Counted from the stretch's first letter, positions 15,830 through 23,875 are shown. The stretch: 31,802 nucleotides of DNA from UBA6776 sp964636785 (GCA_964636785.1 CAZWVK010000018.1:1-31802), one strand, 5' to 3'. Notes: a model not told the origin generated them from the letters alone. Made by a program: numbers and translations.

Positions 15830-16729
15830 TCAAAAATAATTATAGTTCACATTCAAAGAGTAGGTTTTATTAAGAACTGTGTTTCGAGCCCGTCCAAGCC
15901 AAGTTTGGTCGGAGTAAAATAGCCCCACGCCCCAATTCTCACCAAAGTTCTTTTGAGAGCCCAAAAGGACAGTCGTGCTCTGAAGACTTCCCGACTTTTC
16001 CCTGATCGTTGAAAGCGTGCGCGGAGTGAGGTGGTTGACACTCACTCCGGCCGACAAAGTGATCTCTTGAAAATTCAAAGCGTAATTGGCTGTAACGGAC
16101 AATGAATTGTCATAAAAGTCGGACACACGCATACCACCAAAGCTTTTTGAAAAGATTTTGAGTGATTTGGCTTGTGCTAAAAGCGTGAGTGGAAAATAGA
16201 CTTTTTTAAGAGTGAGCCCCATTCCAAAGCCCCACTGATTATGGCCGGTCACATCCGCACCTTCTGACAAAGAAGAAGTGTCATAGATTGATTTTCCGGT
16301 CGGAAGATTTACAAATGTCGATAGGTAAACAACTGGCTTCCAGTAAGAAAAGCTGTACTCAGGAAGAAGCTCATAAGAGTATCCAATCAAGGTATCACTC
16401 ATATTTTGACTTGCTCCGGACTCAGTCGAATCACGATACCTGCCTTCAAAAAGACTTGTGGAAATAAAGGCTTGATGACGGTCTGCCATTGCTCCCGCAA
16501 TGTTCAAGCCAAACGAATGAATCTCCCTCTTTTTATCATTCCAGACATAAAAATCCTTTGAGTTGAAGACCCGGCCCTGAGAATCAGCCATTGAGTAAGA
16601 TGTATTTATACTCAATCTCTGACTCAGCTGGAGAATCGGAAAGCTGGCAGGCAGTTGCCCACAACAGCTACTGGCATGAGATTCTTTCGATAAAATTAGT
16701 AAAAATGAAACTAGAAGAAATCGTCCCAT
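15830..16729 (-). CDS. Outer-membrane beta-barrel protein with N-terminal CC motif
   Basis: A 299-residue protein with a signal peptide ending SHA, a mature start SSCCGQ, and a barrel body of alternating strands ending NVNYNYF, with the terminal Phe of outer-membrane proteins. It resembles the phenol-degradation-type/channel barrels (MetA family) in its YSYELLPEYSFSYWKPVVYL and FVNLPTGKS segments, but the assignment is weak. The ATG overlaps the end of the preceding lipoprotein gene by 19 nt, so the two are coupled. The next gene begins 11 nt later. In this operon it may carry or sense a metal or a metal-binding compound across the outer membrane (inference). Confidence 0.7.
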   Translation of the reverse strand: MGRFLLVSFLLILSKESHASSCCGQLPASFPILQLSQRLSINTSYSMADSQGRVFNSKDFYVWNDKKREIHSFGLNIAGAMADRHQAFISTSLFEGRYRDSTESGASQNMSDTLIGYSYELLPEYSFSYWKPVVYLSTFVNLPTGKSIYDTSSLSEGADVTGHNQWGFGMGLTLKKVYFPLTLLAQAKSLKIFSKSFGGMRVSDFYDNSLSVTANYALNFQEITLSAGVSVNHLTPRTLSTIREKSGSLQSTTVLLGSQKNFGENWGVGLFYSDQTWLGRARNTVLNKTYSLNVNYNYF

Positions 16730-17157
16730 TCCACTTTATCCTTAATATTGAAGTTCTGATCCAGTACCCAGATTTCGTTCTTCCAATCACCAGGCATGTT
16801 GTATCGGATAGACTTATTGAGATAAAGACCCTCTCCGATATCTTCGAAAAACCCAGGATCATCCAAAGGGTGACCCATGCTCGGCATGGTCGCATAAAAG
16901 CCTAGGCTCAAATCATCTGGTAAGGAATAGAGTGCACCCTGCTCATCTTTAAGAATCACAAGCAGATGATTTTTTACACTGACATTTCCCATTGGTCCAT
17001 GGATCCACTTGATTTCCACATTCAGCTTTAAAACTTCCAATGGTAGAGTTTGAGAGTCCACTTGAGTTTTGATATCAGAAGAGGTTCGATGATTCATGGG
17101 TGACTCACAGGCCGACAAAAAAGTAAGCGCAAAGAAGAAAGTGAATATAGGATTCAT
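16711..17157 (-). CDS. FixH/YtkA-like lipoprotein
   Basis: A 148-residue lipoprotein. The signal MNPIFTFFFALTFLSAC has a classic LSAC lipobox. The body is one beta-sandwich domain with ATMPSMGHPLDDPGFFEDIG and YNMPGDWKNEIWVLD, the M..MGH ... G.Y ... MPG.W pattern of FixH/YtkA-like domains, which are linked to copper delivery for cytochrome oxidase or copper tolerance. The Met and His residues of PSMGHP are candidate copper ligands. AAGGAGG for this gene lies inside the last codons of the preceding gene, and the ATG follows that gene's stop directly, so translation is coupled. Confidence 0.75.
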   Translation of the reverse strand: MNPIFTFFFALTFLSACESPMNHRTSSDIKTQVDSQTLPLEVLKLNVEIKWIHGPMGNVSVKNHLLVILKDEQGALYSLPDDLSLGFYATMPSMGHPLDDPGFFEDIGEGLYLNKSIRYNMPGDWKNEIWVLDQNFNIKDKVEWDDFF

Positions 17158-17694
17158 TTATAACCTCCTTATGTAGCAACCCATGCTTTTTCCATGACGA
17201 TATTTTACGGGCTTTTCCTGAGCCAGCATCACAAGGTTTTCTTCCAGGTATTTCTTCTCGGACTGGGAAAAGTCCTTCCCATCGCTCACACCCCCTTCAT
17301 AGAGAGTTTCATATTTTTCACCACCCTCAACCTGCCTCAGTAAGACGACATGAGGAGTCTTAAGAGCGCCATAGCGCTTCACCAGTTTCTGTTCGCGATC
17401 CAATAGAATAGGAAACTGGAATTGCTTCGAATCAAAATAAGTCAAAACTTCACGTTCATTTTTCGGATCAAGGAGATCTGAAATCACTCCGTAAAAAGAC
17501 ACTTGGGAAAACTGATCTTTAAGCTGATTCAAGTGCTCCACATGGCTTTGCGAGCAAGGGCACTCTTGTGAAAGAAATAAGACAGCTTTGAATTTTGCAT
17601 CATCTCTTTCAAAGAAATGAATGTCCTCAAGTGCAAATGCATGGGGGAGCTGAAAAATTATAAATAACAACACATAGAAAGAATGGCGCACCAC
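17158..17694 (-). CDS. Exported thioredoxin-fold protein with CPC motif
   Basis: A 178-residue exported protein with a signal peptide (about 1-22, FQLPHAFA) and an AhpC/TSA-Redoxin type thioredoxin fold. The active-site strand reads VLFLSQECPCSQSHVEHL, with Cys45-Pro-Cys47; this CxC arrangement differs from CxxC thioredoxins and is closer to SCO-like and other metal-linked redoxins. The cis-Pro region is LKTPHVVLL. A third cysteine lies near the C terminus (GCYIRRL). It probably supplies or exchanges thiols for the operon's metal proteins. The start is the first of two GTG codons, seven bases after AAGGAG. Confidence 0.8.
   Translation of the reverse strand: MVRHSFYVLLFIIFQLPHAFALEDIHFFERDDAKFKAVLFLSQECPCSQSHVEHLNQLKDQFSQVSFYGVISDLLDPKNEREVLTYFDSKQFQFPILLDREQKLVKRYGALKTPHVVLLRQVEGGEKYETLYEGGVSDGKDFSQSEKKYLEENLVMLAQEKPVKYRHGKSMGCYIRRL
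17164..17170 (-). promoter_or_regulatory. Ribosome-binding site embedded in the end of the upstream gene
   Basis: The sequence AAGGAGG is formed by the Ile-Arg-Arg codons of the thioredoxin-fold gene and lies six nt before the ATG of the FixH-like gene at 17157. The upstream stop TAA directly abuts that ATG, so translation of the two proteins is likely coupled. Confidence 0.8.
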
Positions 17695-17752
17695 CGGAAA
17701 ACTCCTTAGTTATAACTTCACCTCAATAATTATCCAAATACGTTTGGTAAAC

Positions 17753-18250
17753 TTAGGCGAGGAGTGGCGGCGACAGTCCGGAAAAATCAAACGGAAAAAG
17801 TCGTGTCTGAAGTTGAGCTTCTTTTTGAAGATGTTTTAAAGGAGATAAGGCTTCAATAAATAAAGCTGTATTTGATTTTGTGTATGCGGAATTCGGCGAA
17901 GATGTGGGCAAAAAAAGTTCGAAACTTCCAATGATTTGAAAGGCCGCCTTTGAACTTGGGGCAGAAAGAAAAGTTTTACTTCCACAGGTTTCTGCGACCT
18001 GCTCGCTCATCGCTGAATCGTTTATCTTGGAATTAAATGTGTTCTCAATCCTTTCAATGGACAAAAAGACATTAAAAACCAAAGTGATAAAGAACCACTT
18101 TGTCAGCGTCCGTCGGAGCCTGCGTTCTTCAGAAAGGTCGGCGAATTGCATCATTTCCCCATTGGCTAATGTTATTCCTGATTTGATGCAAGAGAAACAG
18201 ACTCTTTCTTCGGCAGAAAATGCACCGCATTCAGTGCAATTAATAGTCAA
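17753..18250 (-). CDS. Zinc-ribbon membrane protein of unknown function
   Basis: A 165-residue protein. The N terminus has a four-cysteine zinc ribbon (NCTECGAFSAEERVCFSC, two CxxC pairs), then a charged stretch (EERRLRRTLTK), a transmembrane segment (WFFITLVFNVFLSI, about 52-65), and an extra-cytoplasmic tail with few features. The start is TTG at 18250; no ATG precedes the first cysteines. A weak AAGAAG lies upstream. It is transcribed away from the gene at 18341. Zinc-ribbon plus membrane anchor proteins are common and usually uncharacterised. An antisense 75-codon frame over the same region is judged a shadow. Confidence 0.6.
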   Translation of the reverse strand: MTINCTECGAFSAEERVCFSCIKSGITLANGEMMQFADLSEERRLRRTLTKWFFITLVFNVFLSIERIENTFNSKINDSAMSEQVAETCGSKTFLSAPSSKAAFQIIGSFELFLPTSSPNSAYTKSNTALFIEALSPLKHLQKEAQLQTRLFPFDFSGLSPPLLA

Positions 18251-18340
18251 TTGAGAATCTTCTTAAAAGAGCTTGAAAGCGTTCGGTCCGATGACTATTC
18301 AAAGACGTAACTAAAACCTAAGTCTTTTTAAGGAGTTCGT

Positions 18341-19366
18341 ATGGCTCGACTTGCCCTTAACCTTTTCTTTTTCCCGGCACTGATATCCATAATTGCTTTT
18401 TCAAGCCCGAGCTTTGCAAAGCTCGAATTGAAAGATATCCAGGCTGCTCTCGAAAGTGAGGATGGGCTGACGGCTGAGATTCATGGTGCCGACAAAGACT
18501 CACATCTTTTTGTCGTTGTCGTTCGAGATCCAAAAAATTTCTTCGATTATATCCAGATTCCTTTGGTGGCGGACTACACCTCTAAGAATTATGAAGAAGT
18601 GAAAAAGACTCTATACACCCTAAATAGACATGACTTTGTAAACATCAAAGGAAGCTTTCATGGCTGGCTCGATGCAGCTCAAAGACATATTATGGTTCAA
18701 ACTTTGACTGTGGTAAAAAGATTCGATGGAGGCTATAGCGACTATCCGGATTACAAGCACAATATCAAGGTGCCCGAGGAGTTAAAGAATCAGAGTTCCG
18801 CAGTTGTAAAAGTTCATGCCGTTGTAAAAGGTGGATCCATTTTTTTAGTCGAATACAAGGATGTGAATCTTCCCATAGTGGTCGAGCGTCCTGAGCTCGT
18901 TGAAAACCTCTATCGTGGAGATAAAATTCGAATTCATTATGAGATTGCTAAGTTTCCATCCCGACCAATGCACTTAAAACTTAAGAGTGAAGATGGCTCA
19001 ATTGAGATGCTGGATCGCTTGGTGGATCAGCACGATCAGCCGATTCACCACTGTGGCGACCTAGTGATGTTTCCGAAGAGCCCTCAAGTGATCTTCAATG
19101 TTTTCGCAATCAAAAAAGATCTTGGTGATGATCTGTTTCGCACGTACACCCTGATCAACTTTGACGACATGGACCTCTTCCTTGCTGTGCGAGAGAAGGC
19201 CCAAGCGGCATGGGATCAGAAAACGGAGTCCATCACACGTGGTCGAAATTATTACATCAACTCGGGGATTCAGGCCTGTGCAAAAGGACGGGTCCATATG
19301 ATTGATCCCACACAAGCCAATCCCCAAATTATTATTGAAAGAGTCGAAGACCTTTATTTTAAATAG
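18341..19366 (+). CDS. Secreted protein with OB-like repeats, unknown function
   Basis: A 341-residue exported protein with a signal peptide (about 1-26, cut after SPSFA). The body seems to have three similar modules: about 40-130 (AEIHGADKDSHLFVVVVRD, then a final QTLTVVKRF), about 150-220 (VVKVHAVVKGGSIFLVEYKD, then YRGDKIRIHYEI) and about 245-335 (VIFNVFAIKKDLGDDLFRTY). Each reads as strand-strand-VxxxD-strand-DxVxIxG, the pattern of secreted OB-fold (BOF-like) domains. The assignment is by eye. AAGGAG lies five nt before the ATG. Two cysteines (HHCGDL and QACAKG) may pair. It is divergent from the zinc-ribbon gene and converges on the CBS gene. Confidence 0.7.
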   Translation: MARLALNLFFFPALISIIAFSSPSFAKLELKDIQAALESEDGLTAEIHGADKDSHLFVVVVRDPKNFFDYIQIPLVADYTSKNYEEVKKTLYTLNRHDFVNIKGSFHGWLDAAQRHIMVQTLTVVKRFDGGYSDYPDYKHNIKVPEELKNQSSAVVKVHAVVKGGSIFLVEYKDVNLPIVVERPELVENLYRGDKIRIHYEIAKFPSRPMHLKLKSEDGSIEMLDRLVDQHDQPIHHCGDLVMFPKSPQVIFNVFAIKKDLGDDLFRTYTLINFDDMDLFLAVREKAQAAWDQKTESITRGRNYYINSGIQACAKGRVHMIDPTQANPQIIIERVEDLYFK

Positions 19367-19370
19367 GCTT

Positions 19371-19784
19371 CTAATGGGTGATGCGCTTCAGGGCTTGAAA
19401 CACGTAGCGCTGGCCATCATCCGCTCCGGCCAAGTCACCCAAACTTACAATCCCAACCATTCTTTTATCTCGATTTAAAACAGGAAGTCGGCGAATTTTT
19501 GCTTCTGCCATTTTCTGACTGACGGTCTCTAAATCATCATCTTCATAGCAATAATAAATTCCTTCCGACATAACTTCTCTGACCGTACAGTCTTGAATGC
19601 TCTTCCCTTCAGCTATACCTCTAAGAATGATATCGCGATCCGTGATCATTCCCTTTAGGCGGTCATTTTCACCCACAGGAATTGCGCCAAGGTCTCCCTC
19701 TTTCATAATACGCGCAACTTCAACAATTCGATCACTTGGACTGACTAATTTAACATCTGAACTCATCACTTCGCTGACCTGCAT
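19371..19784 (-). CDS. CBS-domain pair protein
   Basis: A 137-residue stand-alone CBS pair. The ATG at 19784 has AGGAGG four bases upstream; the longer frame to 19934 would run into the promoter region of the neighbouring gene. CBS1 is about 1-60 (VSEVMSSDVKLVSPSDRIVE, ending KGMITDRDIILRGIAEGK), CBS2 about 66-125 (VREVMSEGIYYCYEDDDLET, ending VGIVSLGDLA). Both have the G(I/M)xTDRD or GIVSLGD-type ends that form the adenosine-nucleotide site. It probably senses AMP, ATP or a related ligand in the cytosol and may act as a stress or energy sensor. The target is unknown. It converges on 18341-19366 with 4 nt between stops. Confidence 0.85.
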   Translation of the reverse strand: MQVSEVMSSDVKLVSPSDRIVEVARIMKEGDLGAIPVGENDRLKGMITDRDIILRGIAEGKSIQDCTVREVMSEGIYYCYEDDDLETVSQKMAEAKIRRLPVLNRDKRMVGIVSLGDLAGADDGQRYVFQALKRITH

Positions 19785-19920
19785 AATGCCTCCTCTTTTT
19801 GCTTTGAGAATCTCGCGGCTGAGACGCAAGTTCATTAACGGAGAATCAAGCTTATGTGTTGTTTTCTTGACTGAACTGGTTTCTCTTTGAAAACTGTGAG
19901 GAATCAACAAGGAGAAAGTC

Positions 19921-20400
19921 ATGAAGAAGTTCATTTTGATGTCACTGATATTAGTTTCAGTTCAAAGTTTCGCTTTAGGTCGCAGCAATGTTGGAGTGAA
20001 TTTCGGAATGGCTCATGGTGGGGTCACTTTAGGTGGTGAATATGAGTATTTAATGAAGCGCTCTTATGGAGTCGCTGGCTTTGCACGCTTCTTTCAAAAA
20101 GATGATGACCTTCCAGCGTCTCGCCCCGGAGTCTTCGCAATGGGGGCTTTACTGCGCGCTCACCAGCGAATGGATGAAGTGAATTTCTTTGTCGGTGGTG
20201 GTTTGGCTGTTTTAAACATTGATCGAGGCAGCACGGATACGACTTCACTTGGACCTGCGTTTTCCCTTGGACTGACTTACTCACTCACCGACACTGTTCA
20301 GATCGGACTCGAACATGTGGGTTACTGGGTTTGGTTAGATGAAGACTTCAGAGGCCGAGTCGTTGATGACACCAGCCTCCGTATGACTTTCAACTTCTAA
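19921..20400 (+). CDS. Small outer-membrane beta-barrel protein
   Basis: A 159-residue exported protein: signal peptide MKKFILMSLILVSVQSFA, then eight or so short beta strands (VGVNFGMAHGGVTLGGEYEY, FFVGGGLAVLNI, FSLGLTYSLTDTVQIGLEH) ending LRMTFNF with the outer-membrane terminal Phe. It is the size of OmpX/OmpA-like 8-stranded barrels. AGGAG lies a few nt before the ATG. It is divergent from the CBS gene, sharing about 136 nt of promoter region, and converges on the subtilase gene with 16 nt between. A weak 8-bp stem (20388-20411) straddles its stop. Confidence 0.75.
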   Translation: MKKFILMSLILVSVQSFALGRSNVGVNFGMAHGGVTLGGEYEYLMKRSYGVAGFARFFQKDDDLPASRPGVFAMGALLRAHQRMDEVNFFVGGGLAVLNIDRGSTDTTSLGPAFSLGLTYSLTDTVQIGLEHVGYWVWLDEDFRGRVVDDTSLRMTFNF

Positions 20401-20416
20401 TTCAGTTGAAATCTCT

Positions 20417-22267
20417 TTAGGTCTTTTGAAGCCCTCTTGTCCAATCGGTGATTCGCTGAAGCACCGATTGAGGCGCTTGATCAAAGGCCACACCGTACGC
20501 TTTGTTGGCTTCTGACCACACCACACGCCCTCCGACTTCGATCTTCTCAGATCCGTCAGGTGACTCGATAAGCATTGTGACCATACCACCATCTTCAAGA
20601 AGTGCGGATGTGTTCACCTGTGCACCACCTAAGGAGATACTGCTAACGGATCCAACAAGCTCTCTATCACCAACACTGATGCGAACCTCACTATTGATTT
20701 TATAACGATCATGTCGTCTTCGGCTCTGCGGATTGAGCATTCCACGGATTTGATAAACAAGCAGAGGAAGCATCAATAAGATGAGCGTGATAAATATCTG
20801 ACCAAGTGGTTTTTTGTTTTGCGAAGCGGTCGCACTCAATTTGCGAACAGTTCCACATCCTGCCATTTCATTGGATGCCACTCCACGGTCCGCACCGGCG
20901 TAGGAAACACTGTATGCGGGTTGACTAGTTTCCACCGGAGAGCCCAAAGCTGTTGAAACTGCCCAGCTCGAATTCAATTTACCACTTGTAGAAACCTTTC
21001 CACTGAGCTGACTATAGCTCTGAATCTGCTGGAGAATAATTGATCTAATTTGAAATCCCAGCATTTCGGGTTGCACCACTTTCATCTGCGCCGCAGTTCC
21101 CGCCACAAATGGGGCCGCCATACTGGTTCCCGAGGATGTTCCAAACTTATTACCTGGAATAGTGCTTAAGATATAAGTCCCTGGGCTTCCAATATGGACT
21201 GTAGAAACTCCGAAGTTAGAAAAACTAGCTAGTCCGTTTGAGCTGTTTGTCGCTGCAACTGAAATCACATTGGGAACATTATAGCTGGCTGGATAAAGCG
21301 GTGAGTAATCGTTGTTATTGGCAGAATTCCCAGCTGCGGCAACAAAGCTTGCACCCTGTTCATAACTGTACGCAATCGCATCCAGTAGCGCAGAGGAGTA
21401 ACCAGATCCACCCCAAGAGTTATTCAAAACAGTCGCACCATTATTTACAGCGTAATAAATCGCTTTAATAGCGCTAGCAGTTGTTCCACGTCCGGAGCCA
21501 TCAAGGAACTTAAGTGGCATGATTTGAATTTTGGACTGAGTTCTTGGCGGAGAATAAATATTCTGATCCACGCTTAAAATGATTCCACTGACATGAGTTC
21601 CGTGGCCATCATCGTCATACATCACACCGGAGTTCGCTACAAAGTTCCATCCATGAACATCGTCCACGTAACCATTGCCATCGTCATCAATTCCATTTCC
21701 AGGAATCTCGCCTTCGTTCACCCAAAGTGAATTAGTTTCTTGGATGACATCGTGATCAATTTCTAATCCAGTATCAATCACTGCCACTATCGGTCTTGAA
21801 CTTGATTGCGCCTGGACATCTCCACCCAGAGATTGCCAAACTTCGGATAAACCAATCTCAGAATCTGTGGCTAAAACCTCATTGGACTTGGATGCATATG
21901 CTTCAATATCAGAAATTGAAAAAGTCTCATGCATACCAACGTCTTCAGATTTCGTGACATAGTAATTGGGCTCGACGTACTCGACATCCGGATCCTGGGA
22001 CAACTCATAAATGGCTTGCTCAACGGATTGACCTTTTCCTAATGAAAAGTGATGAAGATTCATTTTTTCAAATGAAGCCTGAAGAACCATTTGTTTTTCG
22101 GATTGCGCTTTGCCTAAAAAGGCAAAAGAGGACATGGCCCCTTTCTTCGATTTTAATTTTACGATCACTTCACCAGGACTATAGTCCTGAGCGAAAGACT
22201 CGGAAGAAAGAAGAAGTAAACAGGAAAATAAACAATAAATAAGACCCGTGTGACCTAATATCCTCAT
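20417..22267 (-). CDS. Secreted subtilisin-like protease with transmembrane and C-terminal PilZ domain
   Basis: A 616-residue S8 family protease. A signal peptide (about 1-26) is followed by an inhibitory prodomain of fervidolysin type (about 28-104, PGEVIVKLKS...DPDVEYVEPNYYV), then the subtilase domain. The catalytic triad is D165 (VIDTG), H222 (GHGTHVSG) and S382 (GTSMAAP), with N314 in AAGNS for the oxyanion hole. After CGTV (471-474) and a linker comes a transmembrane segment (about 489-507, IFITLILLMLPLLVYQIRG), then a basic RRRHDR and a PilZ domain (about 516-612, ending AYGVAFDQAP) with the RxxxR (518-522) and SxSLGG (543-548) c-di-GMP-binding signatures. The predicted topology is protease outside, PilZ inside. 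Confidence 0.9.
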   Translation of the reverse strand: MRILGHTGLIYCLFSCLLLLSSESFAQDYSPGEVIVKLKSKKGAMSSFAFLGKAQSEKQMVLQASFEKMNLHHFSLGKGQSVEQAIYELSQDPDVEYVEPNYYVTKSEDVGMHETFSISDIEAYASKSNEVLATDSEIGLSEVWQSLGGDVQAQSSSRPIVAVIDTGLEIDHDVIQETNSLWVNEGEIPGNGIDDDGNGYVDDVHGWNFVANSGVMYDDDGHGTHVSGIILSVDQNIYSPPRTQSKIQIMPLKFLDGSGRGTTASAIKAIYYAVNNGATVLNNSWGGSGYSSALLDAIAYSYEQGASFVAAAGNSANNNDYSPLYPASYNVPNVISVAATNSSNGLASFSNFGVSTVHIGSPGTYILSTIPGNKFGTSSGTSMAAPFVAGTAAQMKVVQPEMLGFQIRSIILQQIQSYSQLSGKVSTSGKLNSSWAVSTALGSPVETSQPAYSVSYAGADRGVASNEMAGCGTVRKLSATASQNKKPLGQIFITLILLMLPLLVYQIRGMLNPQSRRRHDRYKINSEVRISVGDRELVGSVSSISLGGAQVNTSALLEDGGMVTMLIESPDGSEKIEVGGRVVWSEANKAYGVAFDQAPQSVLQRITDWTRGLQKT

Positions 22268-22302
22268 GTCTTGAGATCCCCCAACGAGATCTCATCGGAC
22301 AT
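22264..22302 (-). CDS. Possible 12-codon leader peptide before the protease
   Basis: ATG at 22302-22300 opens MSDEISLGDLKT and stops with TGA at 22266-22264, which overlaps the protease ATG at 22267 as ATGA. No Shine-Dalgarno sequence precedes it. If translated it could couple to the protease gene. Small and unproven. Confidence 0.25.
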   Translation of the reverse strand: MSDEISLGDLKT

Positions 22303-22316
22303 AAGTCGAGGGGGAT
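22276..22316 (-). promoter_or_regulatory. Hairpin that may hide the ribosome-binding site of the protease gene
   Basis: In the minus-strand mRNA, ATCCCCC (22316-22310 side) can pair with GGGGGAT (22282-22276), eight nt before the protease ATG. The second arm is the only Shine-Dalgarno-like sequence there. The 27-nt loop contains GAGATCTC. Pairing would reduce translation of the protease. Confidence 0.35.
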
Positions 22317-22352
22317 TAAGGTCTAAGGATCACAAATCTCAAATTAATACAG

Positions 22353-22392
22353 AAAAAAAAGCGAAATCACTGAAGAAGCCGCGTATTTCGCT
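22353..22392 (-). terminator. Rho-independent terminator of the PpiD-like gene
   Basis: On the minus strand an 8-bp stem (AGCGAAAT with ATTTCGCT, loop of 17 nt) is followed by eight Ts. It overlaps the last codons and stop (22369-22367) of the PpiD-like gene. Confidence 0.75.
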
Positions 22393-23875
22393 CGATATCC
22401 ATTGTCTCATTAAGAGACATAACCCATCTCTGGAAAGAGTCTCCTGCCAACTGCTCGGCTTCATTGGTCGGAGTCTCAGGCTCTTTAGGAGTTTGAGATT
22501 TCCACGAAAGGAGATCGAAAATATAGCTTTCTCCACCCCATTCCTTAACCTCAGGAATTAATCCTGTTTTCCCTTTTCGTGAGGCAAGAAGTCTCAATGC
22601 TTCCTCCGGGCGCCCTACACCAGGAAGCGAGGTCTCAGCGAGTGTGATTTTATCCACTTTCTCCCATTTCACTCCCAAGCGATTAAAAATATCGAGCGCA
22701 CCCTGAGTGTGGCCATCTTTCAAAAGATTTCGTGCATTGTTCAACTCTTCGTTAACTATACGACGAGCAAGGAATTTTCTTGCAACGTCTTCCTTTACAT
22801 CCTCAAAGGATTTCTGCCCACCCGGCTCTTTTTTATCCACCAAGATAATGTGAAATCCAAAATCTGACTCAATAGGTTCACTGACTTGGCTCTCTGGAAG
22901 TGAAAAGGCCGCTTGCTCAAATGCGGCAATCATTCGTCCACGTTCAAAAAAGCCCAAATCTCCACCCTTGGACTTAGAGCCTGGATCGTCACTGTATTTT
23001 TGTGCAAGGTGTGAGAAATTCTCAACATTGAGTTCAGGCTTAATCTCTTCAATCTTTTTAAGAGCTTGATCTCTGGATTGTTCTTCATTGACTGCAATCA
23101 GAATATGGCGGGCTTTTACGCGCTCTGGACTCGAATAATCGATTTTTCGCACTTCGTAGTCTGCTTTTAACTCTTCTTCTTTGTTCTTAAGTGAATCCTG
23201 AACTTGGGCAGCACTCACTTTGAAGTTTTCAACAAGTTCCTGAGGCTGAATCTTTGCATACCTAAAGCTCAAAGCCACTTGATTCAAAGACTGAAGGGAG
23301 TCCTTAGCTTGATCAGACAGTGTATTGGAGATCACAAATAAATTCTGTAATTTCTGAGTCATCAATTCTTTACGAACCTGTCTCTCAAAAGCACCCGGGG
23401 TTTGTCCGGTCCCATTAAGATACCCAAGATATTTCTGTCTCTGAAACCGCTCGTTTTCTTGAAAAAATGGAATGGCGGTGATCGCTCTTCGTACTTCTTC
23501 ATCAGAAACGCGAAGTCCTAAATTTTCCGCTTTTTGGAAAATCGCCTCACTCATAATCAGCTCTTCAAGTGCGCGACGTCGAAACTCTCGCGTAAATAGT
23601 TCCCTTTGAGCGGCCGGAAACTGATCCAGGTTCAAGTTTGCACTGCGTTCAATCATGTCCACGTGACGGCCGAAACTCGCAATTGAAATGGCCTGGCCGT
23701 TTACAATAGCAGCATTTCCACCCAAATCAGAGCCCATTCGCTCAGGTGTGATACCAAAGAAAGCAAAAACCAGGATGATGGCTCCAAAAATCACGTAAGC
23801 CACAAGGGTTTTAAATTTAAATGGGGAATCTTCTCTTTTTTTGGTTTTCAGCGATTTTCGAAATTTCTCAAACAT
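22367..23875 (-). CDS. PpiD/SurA-type membrane-anchored peptidyl-prolyl isomerase
   Basis: A 502-residue periplasmic folding factor. A short cytoplasmic N terminus is followed by a transmembrane anchor (about 22-41, LVAYVIFGAIILVFAFFGIT), a SurA-N/PpiD-like helical chaperone region (about 50-245), and one parvulin domain (about 252-350: VKARHILIAVNEEQ, YSDDPGSKSKGGDLGFFERG, SDFGFHIILV), then a C-terminal helical region. Anchor, SurA-N and one parvulin domain match PpiD, though E. coli PpiD is longer (623 residues). GGAGG lies five nt before the ATG. It is divergent from mreC across 106 nt, and ends in its own terminator. It likely helps outer-membrane proteins and cell-wall enzymes fold. Confidence 0.9.
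   Translation of the reverse strand: MFEKFRKSLKTKKREDSPFKFKTLVAYVIFGAIILVFAFFGITPERMGSDLGGNAAIVNGQAISIASFGRHVDMIERSANLNLDQFPAAQRELFTREFRRRALEELIMSEAIFQKAENLGLRVSDEEVRRAITAIPFFQENERFQRQKYLGYLNGTGQTPGAFERQVRKELMTQKLQNLFVISNTLSDQAKDSLQSLNQVALSFRYAKIQPQELVENFKVSAAQVQDSLKNKEEELKADYEVRKIDYSSPERVKARHILIAVNEEQSRDQALKKIEEIKPELNVENFSHLAQKYSDDPGSKSKGGDLGFFERGRMIAAFEQAAFSLPESQVSEPIESDFGFHIILVDKKEPGGQKSFEDVKEDVARKFLARRIVNEELNNARNLLKDGHTQGALDIFNRLGVKWEKVDKITLAETSLPGVGRPEEALRLLASRKGKTGLIPEVKEWGGESYIFDLLSWKSQTPKEPETPTNEAEQLAGDSFQRWVMSLNETMDIERNTRLLQ

Noticed and set aside
19785..19934. Longer N terminus for the CBS-domain protein
   Set aside because: The internal ATG at 19784 has AGGAGG at ideal spacing. 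The extension lies in the promoter region of the divergent gene and has no domain.
20388..20411. Terminator after the small barrel gene
   Set aside because: An 8-bp stem (TTTCAACT with AGTTGAAA) exists, but it has no G/C-rich part and no T-run on either side.
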